A stretch of DNA of 64,000 bases from Oscillibacter sp. (GCA_022791875.1 JAAVZX010000024.1:1-64000), one strand, 5' to 3'; shown: positions 1-8,955, numbered from the stretch's first letter. Made by a program: numbers and translations. The notes: generated from the sequence alone by a model not told the origin.

Positions 1-1
1 C

Positions 2-178
2 AACAACCTGAGCGTCATGGCCGAGAACATCCAGGACGCCGAGTCCACCATCCGCGATACCGATATCGCCGAAGAGATGATGAGCTACACCAAGAACAAC
101 ATCCTGATCCAGTCCGCCCAGGCGATGCTGGCCCAGGCCAACGCTGTTCCCCAGGGCGTCCTCCAGCTGCTGGGCTGA
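2..178 (+). CDS. Flagellin, C-terminal 58 residues (5' truncated by window)
   Basis: The window opens inside this gene, so only the last 58 codons and the TGA are visible. The segment [13 protein letters not shown] followed by an Ala/Gln-rich amphipathic helix and the ending VLQLLG is the conserved flagellin C-terminal D0 region, which packs in the core of the flagellar filament and is recognised by the export apparatus. The next gene on the same strand is a FliB-type flagellin lysine methylase, which supports the assignment. A strong hairpin terminator follows 30 bases after the stop, so fliB is probably not simply co-transcribed. The length and variable domain of the flagellin cannot be judged. 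Confidence 0.93.
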   Translation, partial: NNLSVMAENIQDAESTIRDTDIAEEMMSYTKNNILIQSAQAMLAQANAVPQGVLQLLG

Positions 179-211
179 TTTCCAGACGCGGTTTGACGGC
201 AAACCTAGAAA

Positions 212-246
212 AAACCGGGCGGGCCATAGGGCCCGTCCGGTTTATC
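212..246 (+). terminator. Rho-independent terminator after flagellin
   Basis: Near-perfect inverted repeat AAACCGGGCGGGCC / GGGCCCGTCCGGTTT with an ATA loop followed by a T-rich stretch. It lies about 34 bases after the flagellin stop and just upstream of the fliB ribosome binding site. Confidence 0.85.
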
Positions 247-269
247 TTACCTGAACGGAGGACATGCTT

Positions 270-1493
270 ATGGCTGAACATCAGGAGTCGTTTCTGATCG
301 ACAAGGACCTGCGCCCCGCCTGCTATGACGATTTTCACTGTTTGATGTCGGAGTGCCGCTATTCCTGCTGCAAAGTGAGCTGGCGGATTACGTTTAATAA
401 GAAGGACTATCTCGCCCTGAAACGTCAAAATGGCTCCCCGGATCTGGAGGCCCGTATGGAACGCGCCCTGCGCCGCGTCCGGAAGGACCTCCCGGCGGAG
501 CATTATGGAGAGTTTGACATGCACAGCGGCGAATGCCCCCTCCTGCGTGAGGACTGCCTGTGTGCTTTGCAGGTGGAAAAGGGCCACGAAGTTCTTCCGA
601 AGGTCTGCCAGACCTTTCCCAGAGCGGAATCCTATACCCCCGGCTATCTGGAGAAGTCCTTGACTCCCGCCTGCGAAGGGGTGCTGGAGCTGCTGTGGAA
701 CCTGCCGGAGGGGCTTGAATTCCGCTCCGAACCGCTGCCGAAGGAGCTGCAAAGAACGCTTCATCTCCAGGAGCAGGGCCTGCACCTGATGTATTTCCCG
801 CTCATTCGGGAGTGGTGCGTGGACGTCCTCCAGGACCGGAGGTTCCCCCTGCCGGACCGGCTGCTTCTGCTGGGCCTGGGCCTCCGGCGGCTGGCGGACG
901 GGGAAAAGGATTACGCCGCCTGGCTGCTCTGGGCGAGGGCCCTGCCGGAGAGCGCGGAGCATCTTCTGGACCGCGAAGCGGACGAGCACACCCTGGCCCG
1001 GTTCCTCAGCAACAACATCCAGGTGTTGATCGAGCTGAATGTCCCCGGACCCGATTTTTCCGAGCTCAAGTCCGACCTGCTCCGGAGCCTGAATCTGACG
1101 ATCAACCGGGAGACGAACCGGACCACCATCCCCCTGGCCCCCTACCAGGAGGCCCGGAAGCGCTGGGAAAGCCGCATAGGGGAGCGGGGGTACTTTATGG
1201 AAAACCTGATGGTGATGCTGGCCCTTCACCTGTATTTTCCGGACCTGACGTCGCCGAAGGCCCTGTGGAAGAGCTATGCGAACCTGTGCAGCCTGTACAG
1301 CGTCTACCGCTTTATGGAGGTCATGAGCTGCCGGGAGGGGGCCGCAGGCGACAAGGCAGAGCTGTTCCGCCTGATTGTCTATACCAGCCGGGGCCTGATT
1401 CACAACAACAGCTTCCAGAATAAGCTCCGGGACGAGCTCTTCCAGCACGACAGCGCCACCCTGGCCCACATGGCGATCCTGCTGAGCGGCTGA
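270..1493 (+). CDS. fliB: Flagellin lysine-N-methylase (FliB family)
   Basis: FliB transfers methyl groups to surface lysines of flagellin. The protein of about 407 residues has the family's N-terminal cysteine cluster (C18, C24, C29, C33, C34), further conserved cysteines around CPLLREDCLC and the VCQTFPR segment, matching the usual FliB length of about 400. ATG 270 is preferred over ATG 264 because GGAGG at 257-261 is 8 bases from it but only 2 from the upstream ATG. It follows flagellin directly, the normal genomic partner. A small terminator between them suggests read-through or a separate promoter. Confidence 0.9.
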   Translation: MAEHQESFLIDKDLRPACYDDFHCLMSECRYSCCKVSWRITFNKKDYLALKRQNGSPDLEARMERALRRVRKDLPAEHYGEFDMHSGECPLLREDCLCALQVEKGHEVLPKVCQTFPRAESYTPGYLEKSLTPACEGVLELLWNLPEGLEFRSEPLPKELQRTLHLQEQGLHLMYFPLIREWCVDVLQDRRFPLPDRLLLLGLGLRRLADGEKDYAAWLLWARALPESAEHLLDREADEHTLARFLSNNIQVLIELNVPGPDFSELKSDLLRSLNLTINRETNRTTIPLAPYQEARKRWESRIGERGYFMENLMVMLALHLYFPDLTSPKALWKSYANLCSLYSVYRFMEVMSCREGAAGDKAELFRLIVYTSRGLIHNNSFQNKLRDELFQHDSATLAHMAILLSG

Positions 1494-1633
1494 GTGTGAG
1501 GCCCCCCTCATTTGTGTAGATCGCCCAGGAAAACGCCCCCAAATTTGTACAGCATTTTCCTCCGGAAATTGGTAAAATAAGGACAGCGCAGTTCCGCGCA
1601 AATGTGCAAATGAGGAGAGGAGAGATTGTCCCT

Positions 1634-2401
1634 ATGAATGGAAAAGACATCTTCAACATCGAGGGCAAAAAGGCCATCGTCACCGGCGGCACCCGGGGCC
1701 TGGGCTTCGGCATGGCCGAGGGCTTGATGGAGGCCGGGTGCGAGGTGGCCATCGTGGGCACCTCCGCCAAGGTCTTCGACGTCGCCAAGGGCTTCTGCGA
1801 TCGCGGCTTCAAGTGCCACGGCGTCCAGGCCGATTTCAGTAAGCGGGAGAACGTCTACAAGGGCTTCCAGGACTGTATGGAGAAGCTGGGGGACCTGGAC
1901 ATCCTCGTGACGGCCCACGGTATCCAGCGCCGCCACAGCGCCGAGGAGTTCCCCCTCAATGAGTGGGACGAGGTCATCGACGTGAACCTGAACGCCCTGT
2001 TCATCCTCTGCCAGGAGGCCGGGAAGGTCATGCTCAAGAAGGGCTACGGCAAGATTATCAACATCGCCTCCATGATCTCCTGGTTCGGCGGCCAGACCAT
2101 CCCCGCCTACGCCGCGGCCAAGGGCGGCGTGGCCCAGCTCACCAAGGAGCTCAGCAACGACTGGATCGCCCGGGGCATCAACGTCAACGCCCTGGCCCCC
2201 GGCTACATGGCCACGGAGATGAACACCGCCCTCCTGGACCCGGCCAACCCCCGCTACCAGCAGATCACCGACCGCATCCCCGCGGGCCGCTGGGGCACCG
2301 GCGACGACATGAAGGGGGCCTGCATCTTCCTGGCCTCCCACGCCAGCGACTACCTCGGCGGGGCCATTATCCCCGTGGACGGCGGGTATCTGGTGAAGTA
2401 A
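1634..2401 (+). CDS. kduD: Short-chain dehydrogenase, KduD-like (sugar-acid oxidoreductase)
   Basis: A 255-residue classical SDR. The NAD(P)-binding motif TGGTRGLG is at residues 17-24, an IASMIS serine region near 146, and the catalytic YAAAK motif has Tyr159 and Lys163. The C-terminal PVDGGYLVK is typical of 2-dehydro-3-deoxy-D-gluconate 5-dehydrogenase / gluconate 5-dehydrogenase relatives, and the segment GIQRRHSAEEFP is KduD-like. The likely job is NAD(P)-dependent oxidoreduction of a keto-sugar acid in hexuronate catabolism; the exact substrate is inferred. An in-frame GTG at 1604 exists, but the purine-rich AGGAGAGGAGAG at about 1612-1623 places the start at ATG 1634. A split UxaA dehydratase and aldolase 6 kb away fit the same kind of metabolism. 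Confidence 0.8.
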   Translation: MNGKDIFNIEGKKAIVTGGTRGLGFGMAEGLMEAGCEVAIVGTSAKVFDVAKGFCDRGFKCHGVQADFSKRENVYKGFQDCMEKLGDLDILVTAHGIQRRHSAEEFPLNEWDEVIDVNLNALFILCQEAGKVMLKKGYGKIINIASMISWFGGQTIPAYAAAKGGVAQLTKELSNDWIARGINVNALAPGYMATEMNTALLDPANPRYQQITDRIPAGRWGTGDDMKGACIFLASHASDYLGGAIIPVDGGYLVK

Positions 2402-2428
2402 GCGCCGCGGAAATAAGCGAAAAAGTGA

Positions 2429-2466
2429 GGCGGGACGCTCTGAAATGGGCGTCTCGCCGTTTTTTG
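2429..2466. terminator. Bidirectional terminator between convergent genes
   Basis: Ten-base-pair stem GGCGGGACGC / GCGTCTCGCC (one G-U) followed by GTTTTTTG on the plus strand. It lies between the kduD stop and the stop of the convergent secreted-protein gene, so it can serve the plus strand well and the minus strand more weakly. Confidence 0.8.
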
Positions 2467-2471
2467 ATGGG

Positions 2472-3647
2472 TTATTGTTCTAGCTGGGCCTCCGGCTCCG
2501 GTTCTGGTACAGGTTCCGGCTCCGGATCGGGCACCGGTTCTGGGTCAGGTTCCGGCTCCGGATCGGGCAGGGGTTCTTGATCTGGTACGGGTTCTGGCAT
2601 CGGAACCGGCACCGGCTCCGGTTCCGGCTCAGGTTCTGGCTCCGTCACCCAAACAGAAAACGACACCGTCCGGTTGAACGTATAAGAATTCATCTCCGTC
2701 TTCACCCGAACCGACAGCATCCCCGTCACCTCCGCGCGGCCAGTCAGCTCCTGGGGGACCAGTCTGCACGAGAGGGGATCGGAGGGTACCCGCTCCACCT
2801 TCAGGGCCAGCGCGTTGGAGCTGGACCAATAGGAAAACAGCACTTCGGTCCTCTCTGGGTCCATTCCCGAGAGGGTGACGGAACAGGTCTGGGGCGCGTC
2901 CGTGGTCATGGTGACGGGCTCCGCACTGAGCTCGCCGATGAAGCGGTCCTCCACGTTGAGGGTGAGGGCGTACTGCTCCGTGGTCGGGTAGCCGGAATCG
3001 GAGGCGATGAGGGTGGTGGTGCCGGGGGCCTTGGCGATGAAGCTGCCGTCTTTGGACATCGCCGCCTGGTTGTACTGGGTGCTCGTGAAGTGCATCTCCT
3101 CCGGGAGATCCAAGAAGTAGTCCCAGAGAGACCCGGTATAGCCGTAGGGGACCGTCACTTCCTGGGGATAGTACACGGTGCCGTCGAAGCCGAAGCCCAC
3201 GTCGGCCCGGAAGGAGACTGTCTCCGTCATGGTCCTGAACCTGCTGTCGGAGCAGTAGACCCGGATAGAGGCCTCGCCGGTGACCTCCGCGCTGCTGGAC
3301 TCGCCGGGGTTCTTCTGCCCGAAGATGAAATAGTACGCGTCGCTCCCGGCGAAGAAGCCGCCCCAGAGGGGGAGGTCCGCCTGGATGGTGCGGGAGGCGG
3401 TGATCCGGAAGGCGCTGTCGTAGTCCTCCGCGATCACCTTTCCGTCGATGTACTCCACCCGTGTCAGGCCCTGCCCGTTGGGGACAAGATAAGATTTGAC
3501 AGTTGTGCCGTAGGTGGAGTAGTCCTGCTTGTTGATGTTGCTGGAGACGGCGGGGGAATCAGCCGCCAGGGCGGCGGGCGGCAGCGTGAGCGTCAGCGCC
3601 AGGGCGCAGAGCAGAGCGGTCAGACGTTTGAATTGTCTGGTTTTCAT
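2472..3647 (-). CDS. Secreted protein with C-terminal Pro-Glu repeat tail
   Basis: 391 residues beginning with a Sec signal peptide (KR-rich start, Leu/Ala core, cleavage after ALA near residue 28). Residues about 40-115 ([33 protein letters not shown]) resemble the start of extracellular beta-propeller-like clostridial proteins; the middle looks like beta-sandwich or bacterial Ig-like domains. The last roughly 50 residues are almost only Pro, Glu, Asp and Val (PEPEPEP, PDPEPEP repeats) and end without LPXTG, GW, SLH or choline-binding modules. Such tails are usually spacers crossing the wall, so their position at the extreme C-terminus is odd. A strong AAAGGAGG precedes ATG 3647. Function not recognised. 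Confidence 0.75.
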   Translation of the reverse strand: MKTRQFKRLTALLCALALTLTLPPAALAADSPAVSSNINKQDYSTYGTTVKSYLVPNGQGLTRVEYIDGKVIAEDYDSAFRITASRTIQADLPLWGGFFAGSDAYYFIFGQKNPGESSSAEVTGEASIRVYCSDSRFRTMTETVSFRADVGFGFDGTVYYPQEVTVPYGYTGSLWDYFLDLPEEMHFTSTQYNQAAMSKDGSFIAKAPGTTTLIASDSGYPTTEQYALTLNVEDRFIGELSAEPVTMTTDAPQTCSVTLSGMDPERTEVLFSYWSSSNALALKVERVPSDPLSCRLVPQELTGRAEVTGMLSVRVKTEMNSYTFNRTVSFSVWVTEPEPEPEPEPVPVPMPEPVPDQEPLPDPEPEPDPEPVPDPEPEPVPEPEPEAQLEQ

Positions 3648-3887
3648 AAAAAACCTCCTTTGTTTTTAGAGAATTTGCTAGGTTTGAGAGAAAATCACCT
3701 CCTTTGCAGGTCCCAACAAACCCTCTGTATATAGGTGCAAAAAAATGGCCGTCAGGTTCATTTTTTTGAAAAAATTCTGCACAAAGTTTTCGACTGAAAT
3801 TTAGTGATTTTGCCGAATCACGAAATCAGCGCCGCCAATTTCCGCGTCCCGCCGCGGCGGTGGGCGTGCCGGACGGCAAAACCGCGT

Positions 3888-3916
3888 TTGACCTGTGGTC
3901 CAATTTGTGATATGCT
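3888..3916 (+). promoter_or_regulatory. Sigma-A-type promoter for the DUF4230 gene
   Basis: TTGACC, 17-base spacer, TATGCT. It lies about 48 bases upstream of the ATG at 3964 in the otherwise gene-free stretch 3648-3963. The rest of that stretch holds the ribosome binding site and AT-rich upstream region of the divergent secreted-protein gene. Confidence 0.65.
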
Positions 3917-3963
3917 GTTTTCAGACGTATTTCGCGCAGTTTCAGAGGGAGGGGGATTGAATC

Positions 3964-4575
3964 ATGCGGGAGGAGAAGGTGCGGCCCTGGCGGGCTTTGA
4001 AGTATCTGCTGGCAGGGATTGTGCTGTGTGCGGCGGTGGGTCTGCTGGGCTTTTTCCTGGGCCGCCGGGAGGCCCGGGAGCCGGAGGAACCGGAGATTGC
4101 GGCGGTGGTTCTGGAGCACCGTCTGGCGGAGGTCCGGGAGCTGGTGACCACGAGCTACCACTACACGAACATGGCCCAGTTCGAGAGCAGCGGGACCTTT
4201 TACGGCGTGAAAATCCCCTTCACGACGAAGCGCTTCATTCTGACCTACGACGGCGAAATCAAGGCGGGCGTAGACCTGAGCAAAGCGACGCTGGACGTAT
4301 CGGGCCTGTCGGTCCGGGTCAGGCTGCCGGAGGCGGAGATTCTCTCCCACGAGCTGGACGAGGAAAGCGTGGAGCTCTTCGACGAGCGCACCAGCATCTT
4401 CAACCCCTTCACGATCGAGGATTTCACAGCCTTCCAGGCGGAGCAGAAAGCCGCCGTGGAGCAAAAAGCGATCGCCCAGGGCCTTCTGGAGGAGGCGGAG
4501 GCATCGGCCCAAAAGACGGTCCGCCTCCTTCTGGAGCCCATACTCCCGGAGGGAGCGAGTCTGACCATCGGGTAA
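3964..4575 (+). CDS. DUF4230 family membrane-anchored protein
   Basis: 203 residues: short cytoplasmic basic N-terminus, one transmembrane helix (about 13-33, LLAGIVLCAAVGLLGFFLG), then an extracytoplasmic domain. Features typical of DUF4230 are the segment ELVTTSYHYTN, the FTTKRFILTYDGEIKAGVDLS region and the late helical segment with many Glu/Ala (about 160-195). The family is widespread in gut Firmicutes and Bacteroidetes and has no assigned biochemical role. AGGGAGGGGG lies just ahead of the ATG. It has its own promoter, so it looks monocistronic. Confidence 0.8.
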   Translation: MREEKVRPWRALKYLLAGIVLCAAVGLLGFFLGRREAREPEEPEIAAVVLEHRLAEVRELVTTSYHYTNMAQFESSGTFYGVKIPFTTKRFILTYDGEIKAGVDLSKATLDVSGLSVRVRLPEAEILSHELDEESVELFDERTSIFNPFTIEDFTAFQAEQKAAVEQKAIAQGLLEEAEASAQKTVRLLLEPILPEGASLTIG

Positions 4576-4664
4576 AAATGCCGGGAAGCCCCCGTCAAAC
4601 CGGAGGGAAATTTGAAATTTTTTTGAATCTTTCCAAAGAAGGGGCCCTTTTTTGCCCGCCTGAC

Positions 4665-4693
4665 TTTACAAGGCGGGCAAAATTTCTTATAAT
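4665..4693 (+). promoter_or_regulatory. Near-consensus promoter for the GNAT gene
   Basis: TTTACA, exactly 17 bases, TATAAT. The spacer overlaps an inverted repeat GCCCGCC / GGCGGGC (4654-4678), which may be an operator. It is not a convincing terminator because no T-run follows. The start codon it serves is about 108 bases downstream. Confidence 0.75.
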
Positions 4694-4800
4694 AGCGGGG
4701 TGCGTCAAGGGCCGCAGCGGGTAAAAAAATGCCCCGCCTCCCCTTTGTGCGGCTGTCTTAAAATTTCAGAACGAGGGATCAGAGCAGGGAGAGAATCAAC

Positions 4801-5247
4801 ATGAAGCTCTATGAGGTGCAGACAAGATCGCCTTTGCTGATACAAAACCTTTTGACGCTCTGGGAAGAGTCGGTCCGCGCCACGCACCTGTTTCTTTCCG
4901 ACGCGGAGATAATGCAAATCAAGGACTATGTTCCGCAGGCGTTGAACAGCGTAGCCCACCTGATCATCGCTGAGAGACGGCGGGATGTCCCGGCTGCTTT
5001 TATGGGAATCGAGCAGGGCCGGCTGGAAATGCTCTTTCTCTTCCCATCGGAGCGGGGAAAGGGGCTGGGGAGGCAGCTTCTTCAATTCGGAATTCAGGAG
5101 TACGGCGTCCGGGAGCTGACAGTGAACGAGCAGAACCCCCAGGCAGTTGGATTTTATGAACATCTTGGATTTGAGATATACAAGCGTATAGATTGCGATG
5201 AGGAAGGAAGGCCGTATCCGCTTTTGTATATGCGGCTAAAGGGATAG
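4801..5247 (+). CDS. GNAT family N-acetyltransferase
   Basis: 148 residues with the GNAT acetyl-CoA-binding signature: the beta-strand MLFLFPSERGKGLGRQLL (R/Q-x-x-G-x-G/A loop, RGKGLG) near residues 79-96, followed by the VNEQNPQAVGFYEHLGF motif near 116-132 that is found in many small-molecule acetyltransferases of the YjaB/RimI-like group. The substrate cannot be told. A purine-rich AGGGAGAG precedes ATG 4801, and an almost perfect promoter lies upstream. The next gene begins 68 bases after the stop without a visible terminator. Confidence 0.88.
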   Translation: MKLYEVQTRSPLLIQNLLTLWEESVRATHLFLSDAEIMQIKDYVPQALNSVAHLIIAERRRDVPAAFMGIEQGRLEMLFLFPSERGKGLGRQLLQFGIQEYGVRELTVNEQNPQAVGFYEHLGFEIYKRIDCDEEGRPYPLLYMRLKG

Positions 5248-5315
5248 CTGGCCCCAAACCGCGCGATCTGGCGGTGTTCGGGGCGGAGCCCCGATTGCAG
5301 AGCTCGGAGGTACAG

Positions 5316-6971
5316 ATGAACTTACAAAAGACGAAGCGTCTGACAGCGGCGGTGCTGGCGGCGCTGTTGATATTGCTGCTCTCAGGCTGCAAAAAAGCGG
5401 ACGAGGGCCTGTCCCTGTCGGTATCGGTCGGGGACGCGCCGGTATCGCTGGACCCGATTTATGCGGAGGAGGCGGGGGATCAGACGATTCTGGCCCACCT
5501 CTACGAGAATTTGATGCGCGTCAGCGTAGACGCGGCGGGGCAGACCTCGGTGGTGAACGGGATGGCGAAGAGCGTCGAGGTAGACGAGGAAACGGTGGAG
5601 GGCGGCATTGCCGTCACATACACCTTCCGCCTCCAGAGTGCCCGCTGGTCCGACGGTCAGGCCGTGAAGGCGGACGACTTCGTCTACGCCTGGCAGCGCC
5701 TGGCGGACCCGGCCAGCAATTCCCCCTACGCGGGCCTGCTGTCCGTGGTGCGGGGCTACCAGGAGGCCCGCGCCGGCAAGGACATGAGCCTCTTGCAGGT
5801 CAGCGCCAAAAATGACAGCACCCTGGTGGTGGTCCTGGACGGGCATCACGAGTGGTTCCTGAACGAGGTCTGCACGGCCCCGGCCACCATGCCCCTGCGC
5901 CGGGATATCGTGCAGAAGCTGAAACTGGCGGCTGGAAAATGGTGGTCCGCCCCCACCCTGCTGGTGACGAACGGACCCTACTGCGCCGTAGACTACCAGG
6001 AGGGCAACTACGTCCAGCTGGAGCGGAACGAGCGCTACCGGAGCACCCAGAACGGCCCCGCCGGCATCACCTTCTACTTCGCGGACCCGGAGGGCGCGGA
6101 AAACCTGTACGCCTCCAGGACCACGGACGCCGTGTGGCCCCTCCCCGAGTCCCGTCTGGCGGAGCTGAGCGCCGGGGAAAACTGGTCCCTGCTCCCGGAG
6201 CTGGCCACTTACACAGCCGTGTTCAACTGCCTCCAGGAGCCCTTCGCGGACGCCTCCCTCCGGGAGGCCATGTGCCTGGCGGTGGACCGGAACGCCCTGG
6301 CCCAGGCGGCTGGCGCTTCGGCCCGTGCGGCGGAGGGCGTGGTCCCGCCGGGGGTGCCGGAGAATGAGGAGGGCGACTTCCGCACCGTGGGAGGCCCCCT
6401 TCTGGACAACGACCCCGCGGCCTACGAGGAGAACTGCCGCCGCGCCCGGGATGTGCTTCTGGAGTCGGGCTACGACAGCGGCGGGGACGTGGAGGCCCTG
6501 GAGTACCTCTATGTGGAGGACGAACCCGGCGCGAAAGAGGCGGCGGAGCTGCTGTGCCGCCAGTGGGAGGAAGTGCTGGGTATCTCCGTGACCCCCATGG
6601 GCCTGACGGAGCGGGCCCTGATGAGCCGCCTGCGCAGCGGCGACTACACCGCGGCGGGCCTGCGCCTGACCGCGGCGGTGAACGACGCGGAGTGCTTCCT
6701 GTCGGACTGGACCACCGGCGCCTACAACAACGTGGCGGGCTACGAGAGCAGCGCCTACGACACCCTGATGAGCATCATTGCCATTTCCGCCGACGGCACC
6801 GCCCGCATGGGATGTCTCCACGACGCGGAGGAGCTTCTTCTGATGGATTCGATCCTGGCCCCCCTGTACACGAAGGGCACGGCCTGGGAGCTCCGGGAAA
6901 CACTGACGGGGGCCTTCCGGGACCCCAGAGGCTGGTTCTCCTTTGCGGGCGTGTATGCCCGCACGGCATAG
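5316..6971 (+). CDS. Oligopeptide/dipeptide ABC transporter substrate-binding lipoprotein (OppA-like)
   Basis: 551 residues from ATG 5316, which has GGAGG at good spacing; the upstream in-frame codons have no ribosome binding site. The signal peptide ends in LLLSGC, a lipobox placing Cys at residue 22 for lipidation. The body has SBP_bac_5 hallmarks: SLDPIYAEEAGDQTILAHLYENL, YTFRLQSARWSDGQAVKADDFVYAW (both quoted only in part by family logic), and a late segment on unpaired residues near WTTGAYNNVAGY. It should bind peptides or related solutes outside the membrane. No permease or ATPase gene is adjacent, so this is an orphan receptor. A GntR fragment follows 37 bases downstream. Confidence 0.88.
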   Translation: MNLQKTKRLTAAVLAALLILLLSGCKKADEGLSLSVSVGDAPVSLDPIYAEEAGDQTILAHLYENLMRVSVDAAGQTSVVNGMAKSVEVDEETVEGGIAVTYTFRLQSARWSDGQAVKADDFVYAWQRLADPASNSPYAGLLSVVRGYQEARAGKDMSLLQVSAKNDSTLVVVLDGHHEWFLNEVCTAPATMPLRRDIVQKLKLAAGKWWSAPTLLVTNGPYCAVDYQEGNYVQLERNERYRSTQNGPAGITFYFADPEGAENLYASRTTDAVWPLPESRLAELSAGENWSLLPELATYTAVFNCLQEPFADASLREAMCLAVDRNALAQAAGASARAAEGVVPPGVPENEEGDFRTVGGPLLDNDPAAYEENCRRARDVLLESGYDSGGDVEALEYLYVEDEPGAKEAAELLCRQWEEVLGISVTPMGLTERALMSRLRSGDYTAAGLRLTAAVNDAECFLSDWTTGAYNNVAGYESSAYDTLMSIIAISADGTARMGCLHDAEELLLMDSILAPLYTKGTAWELRETLTGAFRDPRGWFSFAGVYARTA

Positions 6972-7007
6972 GAAACAGGGAAAATAAGGAAAGCGAGGAG
7001 GCTTTTC

Positions 7008-7608
7008 ATGGAATACAAGCTGAAGCGGGAGCAGGTGAAATCTTTGCGGGACGTGGCCTATGAGGCGATGAAGGAGGCCATTCTCAGCGGAGACATCGCC
7101 CCCGGAGAAAAGCTGACGGAGACGGACCTGTCCAACCAGCTCAGCATCAGCCGCGGCCCTATCCGGGAGGCATTGCGCCAATTGGAGCGGGGTGGCGGAG
7201 TTCCACACGGAGGAGGCCGATCAGGTCTACATGCCCATCCGCCGCATGATAGAGAACTACGCCTGCTGTCAGGCCGCAATCTTGTTTGAGCCCTGCGACT
7301 ACGAAATCCTGGAGGAATATATTGAAAAGATGGAGACGCACGTCGCCCAGCAGGACCTGAAAGGCATGTCCCAGACCGACGCGGATTTCCACCGCTATAT
7401 CGTCACCAAATGCACCAGCCGCGTCCTCATCTCCATCTGGGAATCCCTCGCCGCCCACTTCTACGGCCGCATCTACCTCCAAAACCGCGTAAAACGCGGA
7501 ACCCCCAAATTCTTCACCATCCCCCAGAAACACCGCAGCCTCATCGCCGCCATCCGCACACAGGACCACGCTGTAATCGCCGCGGAGATCGAGGGGCATA
7601 TTGATTGA
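7008..7608 (+). pseudogene. GntR/FadR-family regulator, broken by internal deletion and frameshift
   Basis: The first frame (7008 to about 7190) encodes an intact GntR winged-helix start with LTETDLSNQLSISRGPIREA and LRQLER. The second frame (about 7195-7608) encodes the FCD effector domain starting EEADQVYMPIRRMIENYA and running to the stop. Between them the wing region (normally about 15-20 residues such as a Gly-Leu-Val ... Arg-Gly-Ala segment) is missing and the frame is shifted by one. The FCD part has Asp and His residues expected for metal or ligand binding. The convergent genes downstream (split UxaA, aldolase) are the sort of sugar-acid genes such regulators control. The alternative is an assembly error, but missing residues argue against a simple indel. 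Confidence 0.75.
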
Positions 7609-7624
7609 GGGGGTGCCTGCATAC

Positions 7625-7710
7625 GGGGGGGCCTCCGGCGTCCAGAGGGCTTTGCCCTCTGGACTCCCACCAGGGAGGCGTGCGCCTCCCTGGACCCTGG
7701 CAGATCAGTC
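7625..7710 (+). repeat. Family A double-hairpin intergenic repeat, copy 1
   Basis: Starts with the shared end module GGGGGGGCCTCCGGCG, then hairpin 1 (CCAGAGGGC / GCCCTCTGG) and hairpin 2 (CCAGGGAGGC / GCCTCCCTGG), ending CCCTGGCAGATCA. It lies between the 3' ends of the GntR remnant and the convergent dehydratase gene. Confidence 0.85.
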
Positions 7711-7773
7711 CTTACTATAATATATGCGCCCCCGGATGGTGCTCCGGGGGCGCGGGCTTTTATATTCCCTTGG

Positions 7774-8937
7774 TTAGACGAAGTTGCAGACGCGGGCGAT
7801 GGCCATTTCGGTGTAGCCCAGGGATTCCGCCTTGGTTTGCTTGCCGCAGGCTACCTGCTGGACCAGCTGCAAAAGCTCTTCGCCCAGTTGGTCCAGAGTC
7901 TTCACGCCGTAGATGTACGGGGAGGCGTCGACGTCGATGTTGTCCTCCATGTTGGCGAACGTGATGCGGTTGCCTGTAATCTTGATCACGGGGGCCAGGG
8001 GGTTGCCCGTAGGCGTGCCGCGGCCCGTGGAGAAGACCACTACCTGCGCACCGCCCGCTACCATCGCGGAGACGGAGGACGGGTCGTTGCCCGGCGTGTC
8101 CATGATCACAAGGCCCTGCTTCGCCTCCACCTGCTTCGCGTAGTCATACACGGCGTTGATGGGGCTGTGCCCGCCCTTGTGGATGCAGCCCAGAGACTTC
8201 TCTTCCAGGGAGCTCAGGCCGCCCGCCTTGTTGCCCGGAGAGGGGTTGCCCTCCCGGACTTCCTCGCCATGGAGCTTGAGGGCCTTCTCGTAGCGGTGGA
8301 CAATCTCGAAGATGCGGTCCCGGATCTCCGGCGTCGCGGCCCGGCGGGCCAGAATGTGCTCCGCGCCGATGAACTCGGTTGTCTCGGAGAGGATGGAGGT
8401 GCCGCCCGCTTCCACGATCAGGTCGCTCAGCTTGCCGATCAGGGGGTTCGCGGCCAGGCCGCTGGTGGGGTCGGAGCCGCCGCACTCCGTGCCGATGATC
8501 AGCTCGGAGATGGGGAACTCTTCACGCTGGAGCAGCGTGGCCTCTCCGGCCATCTCCTTGGCGTAGCGCACGGCCTTGTCAATGGCCTTGAGGGTGCCGC
8601 CGCACTCCTGGATAATGACCTGCTTCAGCGGCTTGTTGGTCCGCTCCTGAATGGCCTTGACCACCAGGTCCATCTGGCAGTTCTCGCAGCCCAGGGAGAC
8701 GACCACAGTGCCATACACGTTGGGGTTGGCGGCGTAGCCCGCCATCACGTCCATGGTGAACTGCTGGTCGGAGGCCACCTGGGAGCAGCCCAGCTGGTTG
8801 TTGAAGGTCACGGCCCCCACCACCTGCTGGGCGATGATCCGGGTGGTATCGGAGGCGCAGACGCTGGCGGGGAGAATCAGGATCTTGTTGCGGACGCCGA
8901 CCCGCCCGTCGGGGCGCTTATAGCCGTAAAAATTCAT
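7774..8937 (-). CDS. UxaA/GarD-family hydro-lyase, large subunit (sugar-acid dehydratase)
   Basis: 387 residues starting at ATG 8937, with AAGGAGGA 8 bases upstream. It matches the large domain of altronate/galactarate dehydratases: GYKRPDGRVGVRN at the start, the Cys-containing segments NNQLGCSQ, SLGCENCQMD, GTECGGSDPTSG and the late MDTPGNDPSS region, which build the metal-binding active site. In many bacteria this part is fused to an N-terminal SAF domain; here that domain is the separate upstream gene. Close homologues of the split form dehydrate altronate or galactarate, or cleave (R)-sulfolactate (SuyB), so substrate is open. The HpcH/HpaI aldolase next door favours a 2-keto-3-deoxy sugar acid route. 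Confidence 0.85.
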   Translation of the reverse strand: MNFYGYKRPDGRVGVRNKILILPASVCASDTTRIIAQQVVGAVTFNNQLGCSQVASDQQFTMDVMAGYAANPNVYGTVVVSLGCENCQMDLVVKAIQERTNKPLKQVIIQECGGTLKAIDKAVRYAKEMAGEATLLQREEFPISELIIGTECGGSDPTSGLAANPLIGKLSDLIVEAGGTSILSETTEFIGAEHILARRAATPEIRDRIFEIVHRYEKALKLHGEEVREGNPSPGNKAGGLSSLEEKSLGCIHKGGHSPINAVYDYAKQVEAKQGLVIMDTPGNDPSSVSAMVAGGAQVVVFSTGRGTPTGNPLAPVIKITGNRITFANMEDNIDVDASPYIYGVKTLDQLGEELLQLVQQVACGKQTKAESLGYTEMAIARVCNFV

Positions 8938-8955
8938 GCTTTCTTCCTCCTTCAC

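Noticed and set aside
15-1601. Very long minus-strand open frame across fliB
   Set aside because: Antisense shadow typical of GC-rich coding DNA; composition is Gln/Pro/Arg-rich, no ribosome binding site, and fliB itself is well supported. The same applies to the long antisense frames over the oppA-like, liv, scfB and phage genes.
4654-4678. Inverted repeat GCCCGCC/GGCGGGC as terminator of the DUF4230 gene
   Set aside because: No T-run follows on the plus strand and it overlaps a near-consensus promoter; more likely promoter-associated.
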